Source of the DNA: Breviolum minutum Mf 1.05b.01
Lineage: Eukaryota > Sar > Dinophyceae > Suessiales > Symbiodiniaceae
Assembly (NCBI GenBank): GCA_000507305.1
Contig: DF239402.1
Coordinates: 1 to 64,000 of the forward strand
Length of the DNA stretch: 64,000 nt
Direction: 5' to 3'
The notes under the pieces were generated by a model that did not search any database, was not told the origin of the DNA, and was given only the letters and a program-made list of their open reading frames with translations. Of the stretch, positions 14,301 to 26,300 are shown one piece after another. Each line of letters starts with the position of its first letter. The first letter of the stretch is position 1. The translations under genes and the position numbers were made by a program.

Positions 14301-17300
14301 AGACCAGGTGTTGGAAAAAACTGATCACTCTTGCAGGATCGTTGGTTTCTTCCCAACTTGGATTGAGGTAATCAATCCTGGCTTCCTGTCCAAACTCAGA
14401 CACACCAATAAAAGTCCAAATAGCAGATTGTCGATTGGACTGTGCACTGATTTCAATCATGTTTCGGAAGAATCTCGCGGCATCTGGGAATGTGATTGAG
14501 GATCGAACTAGACTGGTTTCATCATAGGCCGACTGCGGCAAAATTCGAATTGTCAAGAGATCGCCTGGTTCAACATTGACAGATGTTCCAAGTTGGAGGG
14601 GAGCATCTTTGAGCCAGAAGTCTCGCCGATCATTGAGAGCAAAAGGTCCACAAAGCTCTTCGTCAACTCTGACATTGTGAAGTGTCAAAGGACTTTGGCT
14701 ATAAGCAGCAGCTCTTTGAACAACCCGAGTGGAGTGTAAATAGCACTCATGAAGAGTCGGTGTGACATCAGGTGACGGCAGAAAAAGCTGATCTGTGAAC
14801 TCAACAATTGCGCACACATAATCTGCTTGCTCATGTACATGCTCCGGTTGAGGATGTACGAGGAACACTTCCTTGTTCAAACTGCTGTACTGGGGCCACA
14901 ACATCTGGACGGCTTCTTTGATCACTGCATGACTGAAAGTAGTCAGTGTCGCAGTTCACATGCCAATACTTGTGTGCAGAAGACCGTAGAAGTTTACGTG
15001 AATTTCACGTGGTTCAGGATTGTAGACTGCGTTCAAAAGCCTGACCCATTCTTCATAGTCATTGAAGTGAATTTCACCTTCATCTGCATGGAGATCCTGT
15101 TGTGGTCTTTCGTTGTTTTCCTGTAAGATTTGGGTAAATTCTTCGGGTGGCGTCGGTAGAACACGGCATTTTTCAGCAAGAATCGAATCGGAGGTGGTGG
15201 AATACCATCTCCGAGCAAAAGTCTGAAATGTCGACACCACATCAGTTGCACCGGAATCAGCTATGATGGTGTAACTCGTACCAACTCGTGGTCGAAATCT
15301 GTCATCTGCAAAAAGCTGGAATGTGCCGTCTGTCACCGTGATGTCAACATCTTGACGTTCTAGAAGCCACATTAAGTCGATGGCCGCAACAATATCCCTG
15401 ACAGTGCACGTCAACGGAAGCATCGCCGCAACAGATTGTGGTGCTTCAAGCTCAAATGAACTACCTGGATGCATATGAACCATGCATGGCACTCCCTCAT
15501 CTTCCGGATCGAACGCAACGAAGTTTTGAGTTGTGTCACCAGGAAACTGTACGCCACTGTACGCTAACGCGCCTGGTAGCTGTAGGTTCCATTGTGCAAA
15601 GGCTGAATCCGCAACGGCAGCAATTGACGCAGCATTGGCGGTGGCAACCGATGTCTCAAGAAATCCTTGATACGATCCAGGAAGTAAGAGATGAAATCTC
15701 CATTGAATAGCGACCTGAACGAATTCTCCAAGAAAAGCATTTGAATCAGCGAGGAACCCGGGCATGTTGTAAACATAGTCACTGTATTCGGGTGATTCAA
15801 GAAATCTTGGAGGGTACGCATACATCTGGATAAGCGTTCCAGCCACTATGGTTCGAGTGTGATCAAGTGGCAATCGCAAGCCAGCAACCCTCACAATACA
15901 TGCATATTGGGCTCTTTTGCAGATATCTTGAAAACGGCTAACGATGTCTGCATGATGCAACCGTTTCATGTGATACCTTGCACTTCTTTGAATATCGGAT
16001 TGACCAAAAGGAGTCCAGATAATGGTCTCAACCAATGTCGGCTCGATGTTGTAGTTTGGCTGCTGATCGCCAAGGCAGAATTCGACAATCACGTGGCAAA
16101 CCTCAGCACCTGAAGGTTCTTGTGGTTGCGGCCAAACAAGATATGCCCGAAGCAGACTGTCAGAGTATTCGTTCCATACCTCTCGTAGTTTGATCTTCAA
16201 ACCTTCAACCGTAACTTCACTGAGATGAAAAGTTCGAAGTCCAACTCCATTTTCAGCCAGTCCATGTGACGCGATTTGACGACCAATTTCAGTAGACTGC
16301 GTCTGAAGAAGTCGATCAACGATTTCAGGAGCAATTTGATCATCTGAGATCGTGCATGATAAGTCAGACGCTGTAGAATGTTGAATGATGGTATTCTGCA
16401 TCATTGAGAAGTCATCAGATTCTTGAGGTGGAAGATCATCTCGTGGATGCTCACTACTAGCAACACACCAGCGGTCAATGATATGGGGTTGCACGTAGTT
16501 GTCATCCGAGACAACATGAAATTTGCAAAGATCCGATTCAGCATAGAAGGACAAAACTTCGCCATGTAGCGTCTGAGCGCGGCCAATGGCTTCAAATTCG
16601 AAAACGCAATCATCTTCAAAAACAACCGAATGCGTGATCGAAGAAGGAACAAGATCAGTGGATTCAGGCATGCCTGCTGCACAGCATTCCATACCATAGG
16701 CCTCAACATCACTGAAGACCACCGTCTTGTATCTGAATTGTGGCTCACATTGCACTTTCCTGAGACAAGGAACAATGCTGCCTGCCTTCACTTGGATCCA
16801 CCTTGCATAGTGGCATCTTTTTGTCCACCTCCAGGCTCTGTGGATCGTGGCCGCTTGGATACAGGCGATGCCGTCTCCACCAGATCCACTACTTCTGTAG
16901 TGGAAGGTAACGCTGTTTTTGCGGCTTTGGCAAGCACCTCTTGCATCTTCTCCCTGAGCTTCTTTTCCTCCACGTCCACTGTGGTGGTGTCGGCATGCTC
17001 TGCTGGAGGCTCTTCCAAGAGGGATTCCAAATTGCGATCTTGGGCTGCCTTGGCATTGAGCTGCTGGATGGAATTCCGGGCAGCATGCAACTCGATCGTG
17101 GCTTGCTGGATCAGGGTGTTGTATTGCACCTGTTGCTTGTCGAAGCCTTCGGTCTGATGTTGCCACGCTTCCAGGGATGCATGGAGGTGTTGGACCCACT
17201 TGGCCCTGTGTTGGGCCTTGGCCTCCTGCAGCTCCTGAAGTTGCCGCCTCGCCCTTCCAAGGGCTGCCGTAGATTTGTGAAGATCGGTGGTAATCTTCTT

Positions 17301-20300
17301 CATTTCCGAGCTCTCCGTCTTGTCCAAGATATCCTTGAGTTCCGGTGGTAGCCCGGCTGGATCTGGGAAAGCCTTCCGCACTGCTTGAATCAACTCTTGG
17401 TTGACAGAGGGTTGTTCTGTAGGCTTCTCTGTGGACCAAGGCGGTGCTGGTGTTGTGGCAGTATAGGAACTGGTCGCAGCAAAGGGTGATGGTGGCAAGG
17501 CCGGAAACGATGGCTTGTTTGCCAATGGTTCGACCTCTGCAGATTTGCCTTTCCCTTTTTGCCCTTTGCGGCCTCTTCGTGACTGGCTTCGTTGCCTCGG
17601 TGAAGAGGCTCTCTGCGCAGATCCTGTAGTGTTCCAATCTGTCCATTGGTTCCAATCCCAACTGGTGGGTGTTTGGGACTTCTGCTTCGCCTTCCCGTGC
17701 ACATAGGTCGCATCTGCAACCGTAGTCCAATGGCCTCCGCAATTTGGACAGTACGGGGTGATAGCTTTGATCAATCGGCGGCAGGGATTGCATCTCCAAG
17801 GTTCGTTGGAGTTCATATTGCTCATCTTGACAAGCTTTTGACGCTGTTGCTTGATTCGCCTCAAAAGAACAGAGTCGCGACTGTGATGACTGCTCAGTGT
17901 AGCAATGACCCAATGAAGCACACCAATGGCTGCTTGCGTTGAGAAAGCTCCCTGTTTGAATTGCCACCACCGTAGCCTCGCCAATGCACGAGCCCTCCTG
18001 GCCCTTCTGCGCTGCGATGACAGTATGGTTGAGAAGAAAGAGCGAAAAAATCAATGCGATAAGTCCACGTTGAAATTGCATGCGTTTCCAGGCCACCAAA
18101 TTGGGAAAATCACCGATGAGGTGGGAGGAGTGGTTAAGGCAGTGACCACAACCAGATGTACAATGCACACGTGAAAAAATCCAATGAAAATAATTGACCA
18201 ATGTTGTACCAACCGGACTAAGGTGCCGCAGACCCAGAAAAATCGTACCAACAAGGACCAATAGACAAAAATTTACGCGTGGGTCAATTGAATGACAGCC
18301 AGACGTACCCGGGATTAAGGCCGGGACCTGAAAGACAGGGTTTTGAAAAAAAGGCTCACCCTTAACCTAGTTGCAACGAGTTTAGGCAGAGTACTCGAAA
18401 CCAGAAGGCAAATATGAAAATGCCCGCGGATACCAATCCGCTAAGGACGGTCAAAACGCTAAACGGACCTCACGGGAAACTACGTTTAGGAATTGAGCCG
18501 ATACCTTTTATATAGCCATAAATAAAAAAAAAATAATAGATTCACTGCAAATGATCATTCTTCCAAAATGACATTACATCCCCAAAGTTTGACAATGGAT
18601 AGGTGACCTTTCAGGAACTTCCGCCTTGAGCGTCTAGTCGTTCGTTGGGATTCACCACAAGCAATGCCTTGGTCGACTTTGGGACCAAAAAGGGTGTCAT
18701 AGGTAAGGAATAATCCGTTTGAAGTGTCAAATTGGCTGACCTACCTATCCAATCATGTGGACTTGCCTATCAAATTGTTTGAATCATCGGATCTATACTT
18801 GAATCATATGTTAATTTGTTGCAAATTCATCTTTAGAATCAGGTATGCTATATGATAAGATGTCCATGGAGTTGGATATGAACAACAAAAACATGGCCAC
18901 TTGGAAAGGAAGAAGTGGTGGAAAAAAACATGGTTCTTCCCTGTGTAACCAGGTACTTGTAAAAGTAATTTCTTGGTCACTACGGTTGATGGAAAGAATC
19001 CGGCTAACCACTTGATATGGTAAATATCCCATTATTTACAAGGATTTATACCTCCCAAGTGGTGCAGGATTGCTTCCATCAACAGTATCAGTGTCTGTCC
19101 AAATCTTGTCCAAATCTGGAACTTCCAGATGTTTCTCTTGACATTTTGCCCTTCATCTTTTGCTCTTTTCCAGCCAAAATTCAACCTCCATGCTTCGTGT
19201 TGGGGTAAATCTTGAACTTACCAAAAGGGACCTATTTTTTGACCGTTCAAAACCAACAACAACGACAACAGCTTTTAAACACGGTAAGCCAGTTAAGGGT
19301 TGGCACCGGCATCCCTCCCATCCACAGCCTTCACGAAGTCTTGTGCATGCTCGGAAAGGCGTTTAAACTTTGAGGACCAATGAACTTTTCCTTGCCTTCA
19401 AAAGTGGCAAATAACCAAAGATTTGGAGTCAAAAAACGGACCACTGTTTTTTGTCTTTTTTGGGGGATAATGGGCGGATGTTTCTTGTATCTACTTGTGA
19501 CGTGGCTGTTTGGAGGTGGCAATCGAAAAGATGTCAAGTTGCAGAAATTCAGTTCTTTTTCGTGTCAAAACATGTTTGGATCAAGGACAAATATTGAAGC
19601 TAGAAGCACTCAATCGTAAAAGTCAACCATAGCCGCTGCACATCACTCTTGCAATCATATCTTTGACATCCTGAAAGAACACATTATTCAAGATACTTTT
19701 GCTGATATTCAAAAAAACAGACGCAAATCATGACTTCACATAACAGCTCATATCTTGCCAAAAAAACATCTGACGGCTTCTATCACTGGCCTAAAGGTTT
19801 CAATCTTGTCGATTTGGATCGAATCTTTTCCCAAGTTTCGGGCTTCAAACATCTCCTAATAATTAACATATCATGAACTGCATAATATGTATGTTTCCTG
19901 GATGAAAGATGTAGAAAAAGAACGGACTGATATAAGAATGACACCATGACATCCAGTTTTTGAAACTTCCTCTGGAAATTTCGATTTTATGCCCGTTTCC
20001 GCGGCCTAATCTTTGCAAGCACTTCTTTATCAGGCCCATGAAAGGGTGGACTCCTGGTTCGTGGCAGGCATTTTTTTCTGCAGGGTGGCTCTCAACAAGG
20101 GATTCATTCAAATGGATGGAAACTTAAGGAGTCTTTCCTTTTGCGATGTTCATGTAGCAAAAAAATAAGACAGAATAAAATTCACTTTTATCCAACCAGT
20201 GGATCTATCTCAACTCTTGAAGACATGGCCATACACCCCCAAAAACTAACAATAGAACCTGAACATGTTCCCCTTGAAGATGAGATTCCTGTTGGAAAAC

Positions 20301-23300
20301 CCATCATTTTCAGGTGGTATACATGGCCCTGACCCTTCCCGATGCGGCGCCCTGTGAGGAGCATGTAGCTGATCACACCCAAGGACCATAGGTCTGCCTT
20401 TAAGGTATAGGAATTCCCAAGGACCTTCCAACAGTTGCCGCGTTGACCCGGGACGTTTTGTCCCGTCCCGTGGAACAACGGACAGATGTGATATCGAACA
20501 GTGGGACTGTTACTGTAGGTGACCAACAGAAACGGCCAAAAAGAGCTGTAGGATAGAAGCATAACCTATATACAAATATATATTATGTATATCTTGAGTC
20601 TTGCCAAAATGCTGGTTAAAATGGGATTCCGTGAAGGTTCATGACAAGGGTTCCCTTCATAAAAAATGAATAGAGTATTTTTGGCCATTGTCACCCAGGC
20701 TTTAGGCATGCCCCAAGATATATGGAAAGACATACGAGTACTGTAGAATAAGTTGCGGTGATCCAACACCCAACATTCACCACCAGGATTAATCTGAGTT
20801 TTTTATAGGGGATCACTTGCCATTGCTGGGAGGGAGCATCCCAAAGCATACTTACTTACTTACGGTATTAATAGATGTTGGAACATCTGCAGAATGTTAT
20901 AACATAATACATGCACTCTTCATCATACTTCTCTTTCTCATTTCAATTTTCAGTATGATGCACTCACCTTACCAAACAGAAACAGGTAAACAAAATAAAA
21001 CACGTAGTTTGGACACATTAACCCAACTCCAAGTTCTATCACTTCGGCCAAAGGTAAAGCTTTCCTCACATCCAATTTCTTGCAAAGCAGTGGACACCCA
21101 AATGAAACCAAAAACGAAACCTGGAANACATCCAATTTCTTGCAAAGCAGTGGACACCCAAATGAACCAAAAACGAAACCTGGAATGCCAAATGCTTTAT
21201 CTAGTTGGTGGTTTCAACCCATCTGAAAAATATTAGTCAAAATGGGAATCTTCCCCAAATAGGGTTGAAAATAAGAATTATTTGAAACCACGACCCAGTT
21301 TATCCAATTATTATAGGCAACTCTGAGTCACTTGGGATGTTTTCAACTTGGGGATCCACGGAAATTTTCACCGACCTCCGGCGCGACATAATGGGTGGAG
21401 CCACATGCCTGGGTAGAGGCATGATTTTAGGACCAAGGCATTTTTTGGGGATTCATGAAATATTTGCATATCCAAACATGTCTACCAAAATGAAAATACA
21501 TACACACACATACATATAACGCAAATAAAATCATATTACACATACGTATAAGTCTTTCTGGTCACCTTTTGCCAATAAGTAGCTGCTAAATCTTCCTATA
21601 TAGGTGAACATTCCATACATGGAGCATGTGGGCATGGTTATAGGTTGTGGTAGCTGGCAGTTCCTCTTTTGGTAAATAATCGCCCTATTGTGCAATACTT
21701 GGATTGACTTTTCTAGGAGGGATGCACCAGTCATACCTTTATGATCCTTTATGTGATTCTACATATTGCTTCTTTTGGCTAAACCAAGCAGTTGTACAAC
21801 AAACAAACATCCGTGGGCGTATCAAAAGAACACATGACGGGTTCTGAAGCACATTCAAGCGGACCAACTCGCAAACGTCCAGATTCTTCCCCTTCCTCCG
21901 TCAAAACCGATGCCTGCGTCATGTTTCGACTTCTGTCCCAGAACTTCGCAAAGCCAAAGTCAATCAACTTCAAATGGTCGTTGTCCTAGCAAAAGTCTGT
22001 CATGAGAGGAGTCCAAGAAATCTTACTCCAAATTAAACTCAACAATTTGGTGCTGTCAAAAAAAACAGTTTGTCTAGCATGGAATCAAGGGGGGGGTTCA
22101 TTTTTTGGAGGCCGAACCCTTCAAACTATCCAGTTTTTGTTACACATCAACACCTTCAAGGCGTTAAAATGTAACCCTCCTATTGTATAGAGATCCCTGC
22201 ATTTGTGGTGTAGAGTGAAAAGTACTTGTATTTTGTGAGACATCATCACATCTCTTTTCGTCACAATGACTTCTTCCACATACTAGGTCCCACTTCCTGG
22301 CTGGGAGACTTTTTGGAGTTATCGTGTTGGGGCTAGAATTCTACAACTTCTTCAGCAAAAATTCAGCTCCGCTCACGAAAAATCAGGACTTATGATTCAT
22401 ATGATGCCTCATCATTCTCGACCCCCACTTATTAAAGAAAGCTTTTTTGGACTAATATGATGATTTTTACATAAATCAAATCAGCTAAATCAGACATAGC
22501 TCATGGTATAAGACCAGTAAAAGAATTGCCAAGTTCTTCAAATAAACCGAATAAACTTTGCATATCTTTTCACACTGTTTCAATTTTTGATGATTCCATC
22601 AATACGAGGTAGCCTACAGCTCCTAAAAGAACCCAAAGGACAACAGCATGCAAGGGTGCACTGTGCCTTCCCAACCAGGCTCTTTACGAGAGGAGTAATA
22701 ACAAGCAACGGCATTTGGCCCAGAGTAAGCCCACTTGCTACTATAATCATTTCATGATTTACTGTGTACTGCAAATAATGGGCCAACCAAGCCAAAAAAC
22801 TAACTTCTCAAAGTGTTGTAAGGTCAAACTGCCAAATGATTTGTACATGTTCCTTTTTGCCGCCATCAGCCTTATCACTCCCCGCAATCCGTGCAGGATT
22901 TGCACCTTTCGCTCGTAGAGAAAGTTTTCAAGCTTCAGGTCGCGATGCGCAATCTGATGCGAGTGGAGATATGCAACCTCAACCGAGAAAACGGGTTGTT
23001 CCAAAAAGACTGATGCAATTTTCCTAGTCAGAGTGGGTCTCCCCAGCATGATTGAAAGTGTAAAGTTCACCATCCAAATTTTGTCTCCCCTCCCGGATCA
23101 ATTCATTGTGAAGGATGGCTTACAGTAACTTTTATGGCATGCAAATATTATGTGCCATACATGGTATGGTGTAGGTACATGATGATGATTGATGATTGAT
23201 AAATTTATGATTTATGCTGTTGTCGCTGCTGCTGAGGACTCCTGACAGCCAACAGCATTTGCTTCGCTGTCTTTGCAGCCATCTCCTGGTGGCGCGTTTG

Positions 23301-26300
23301 GGCGAAGTAGGGGAGGTGTAGTAAAACCAAGAAGATCCTAATTCGAAACACCTGCATTGTGGTGGATTCAGCAAGAGGACCCACCAAAGACTTTGCAAAG
23401 GATCCAAATAGTTGAGACAGCATAGGTGTCATCGCCCCAAACGCCTCAAACGAAAATACTGTTAATAGATAATAACTGTTTGATGTTTTGAAGTCATTCC
23501 GGAACAGACCTTGTGGGGTGTTAACCATTTTTTTACTGCTTTCACCAGAAAGTACACAGCTTTTGGGGTCAAAACAAGGCCAAGGGCTCCCCGTGGTTCC
23601 GACTGGGTCCCTCTCCTCTTTGTAGACCCGTTGCTGGAACAAGCGATCATACAACTCGCCACCGGCCATATATTCCATGACCAAGTGAATCTCCTGAGGA
23701 TTTTTAGGTGCAATGGGAACGATGGGAAGGTGACACAATGTTTCCATCCATACTGTTGATGGAAGAAATCCGACTAACCAGTTGAGGTTGGTAGTTTATC
23801 CCATTGTTTACAGGGTTTTACACATCCCAGGTGGTGCAGGATTTCTTCCATCAACTGTATGTCACAAATTATAGATGTTATAGGCAGTTGCATACACACT
23901 ATAATCAGCATTATCAACATTCATTGGCTACTTATGCAACTACTTCAAGAGATGATCCTTAATAGCAACACAAAGGTAACCATCCAACTCAAAGGCAATG
24001 TTTTCGGTACTTGGAGGCAACATGATGCAGTACATGGTTAGGAATGCCGAATGCCATCCTTGCAAGAATCCCTGCTTTTAAAGGTTGAAGGCTATGTTGA
24101 AAGGTGATGCCAGGATCTGATGGTGAAGATGTATCATCTCAGATTCAGTGAAGACTTTTTCATAATAGCGACCTGTCACCACCCATGCCTGGGCGACAAC
24201 ACTTTCCCGTACCATTTTTTTCCACCATAAAAAACCACCACCAAACAATAGGATTGTTGGATGCACCCCCCCGACCTGTTCATCCTCGTAGACCATCAAC
24301 AAGCGCGCTACATGTGGATGGTCCAATGTCAAATAGATCTCCACCTGTTCAACGGCATCCATCGGTTTTTCCCAACCAAAAACCCATCGACTTTGATGGA
24401 TAAAAAATGGACGCTCACGTTGATGATGTTGAAGAAATCTTGAGAACAGAATTCGGTAAACAATTTGATTTGATGCTGCAATGCTTTTGAAACAGATCTG
24501 GGCGTCAACATTTCTTGTGATAAACAAAACATCCCCCTTGGAATTAGCCCCGGACCCCGTGCACATATTCTATAGTACCCTTTGCAAAATTAATCCAGGA
24601 TACCCTCTATAGAATTGAAACCACCACTATAGAATTGAAACGTTTGGAAAGGAAAAAGAAAACAAAAGGCCACTATAGAATCGAAACCTACTGCGTGGAC
24701 GCATGAGGTTGCTATTCTATAGAAACAACTTTGGAATCAGGAGGAAACGCCATGGATCAATTCTATAGAGTGTATACCAAGTACATCCAACCATGAAGTC
24801 TATAGAATCGAAACCCTTGGCAATGGGCTAATGGATATTATTTTTGTGTGGGATAGACATACTGGGCCTCTATAGAATCGGAACATATCGAAACCCTGGA
24901 GTGTACATCAAGTTAAAGTCTATAGAATCGAAACCCTGGCAAAATGAGGATGGTAATATATAGTACCAGCATATATCTACATAGTTTGCCTCTATAGAAT
25001 CGAAACCCTCTAGTGTTGGATTTCAAAGTGTGATGCATAGGACCTCCCCCTTTGAGATGAAACAACCACCGTTTATCCAGGATTTCGATTCTATAGACTT
25101 TACACTTAGTCTAGACCCCAAGGTTTCAATTCTATAGAGGCCAAGTATGCCTATCGAACTGAAAAGCAATAAAAGGAGACCCCTGAAGANNNNNNNNNNN
25201 NNNNNNNNNNNNNNNNNNNNNNNNNNNNNNNNNNNNNNNNNNNNNNNNNNNNNNNNNNNNNNNNNNNNNNNNNNNNNNNNNNNNNNNNNNNNNNNNNNNN
25301 NNNNNNNNNNNNNNNNNNNNNNNNNNNNNNNNNNNNNNNNTACAGCCTAGAATTCAGAAAAGATCGTCCAACGGTTCTTATTCGACGTCTTTTCATCAAA
25401 GCATCCATTTCTTAACTGTTTGGCCCTTGGGAAGGGATTGCCCCACAAGTGCCTGAAACCCTTTGAGATGAAACAACCACCGTTTATCCAGGGTTTCGAT
25501 TCTATAGACTTTACACTTAGTCTAGACCCCAAGTTTTCAATTCTATAGAGGCCAAGTATGCCTATCGAACTGAAAAGCAATAAAAGGAGACTCCTTCCGA
25601 AAGGTCTCATAACATCTCATTACTATAGAATCGATCCCGTGCCAAAGCATCTACTTGAAAAAAAAATGAAAACCATATTGTTTCCTGGGTGCAGGTTTAT
25701 CAAGGGTTTCGATTCTATAGAGGCCTGAGCGCAAGCCCGGTACTATAAAATATGTGCACTGCCCCCAGTATTCTATAGAGGAAATTCCCAGGAGGATAAC
25801 AAAACTCTGATTGAATTGACACTTCTTTTTTTTCCAGTGCCTTTTTGGGGGCCAAGGGACGCTTAGAAAGTCAACTGGCTTCCCCTGAAAAAGACCCTGG
25901 GTTGGACAATTTCTAGTTCTCACATTGAAAAACACAATATAACCAAGTAATTGGAGGCACACATCAGCAAATGTCATTTCCAAGTGCAACCCTTCCAACC
26001 AATTGGGAAGAAAAGACACACTCTGTTTTTGGGGTTTGGGGTGACCTCTTGTCCAGCACTGGAAACATATAACATACATCACATACGGATCATATAGACC
26101 ACGTGTATCTCCTCGCATATGTATATCGCATCTGAATTGATATATTATACGATTTGGATACAAGTTGGTATTTATTTCATACACATATGTCAATACACAT
26201 GTTCTTCCCAGGAAATTTCTCCAGACTTCAATTGCGAACAGCCGCCCTTTTCTGGGACCGCCATCATCGGGAAAGGTGCCGCTTTCAAAACGGCAAATTG

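Larger units (their letters stand above)
5858..18507 (-). mobile_element. Full-length giant LINE retrotransposon (12.65 kb)
   Basis: Non-LTR retrotransposon reading on the minus strand, inside intron 12 of the CDPK gene. Exact 12-bp direct repeats TTATATAGCCAT flank it (5846-5857 and 18508-18519), and on its own strand the 3' end finishes in a short A-run beside the duplication, as expected for target-primed reverse transcription. It has a 5' leader (18507-17826), ORF1 (17825-16788), a very long ORF2 (16692-5923) and a 65-nt 3' tail. Reading frames are intact except for one TGA, which argues for recent insertion. No LTRs were seen. Confidence 0.93.
24570..25790. repeat. Cluster of about 18 CTATAGAATCGAAAC-type motifs
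   Basis: Short irregularly spaced motif. Before about 25030 most copies read CTATAGAATCGAAACC on the plus strand; after 25080 most read GGTTTCGATTCTATAG. Variants have AATTG or AATCGG. Spacing is 20-120 bp with unrelated sequence between. No coding found. Confidence 0.85.

Noticed and set aside
5923-14925. Treating 14925 as the true start of ORF2
   Set aside because: The codon there is GTG, the frame is open upstream to the TGA at 14956, and the same frame continues above it.
14956-14958. TGA as selenocysteine or a variant genetic code
   Set aside because: No other in-frame TGA is read through in the CDPK or ORF2, and the paralogous module has Arg here; mutation is simpler.
16791-18261. N-terminal half of a 1,101-codon minus-strand ORF
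   Set aside because: It overlaps the zinc-knuckle ORF1 in another frame, and its translation here has no motif; only the part below 16692 is convincing and is assigned to ORF2.
25345-25450. Possible kinase exon with AKQLRN before VEIYL
   Set aside because: Phase does not fit exon 3, no clear donor, and it is AT-rich; the exon at 62516-62592 fits exactly.
24570-25790. CRISPR-like array
   Set aside because: Repeats are short, unequally spaced and in both orientations, in a eukaryotic intron context.
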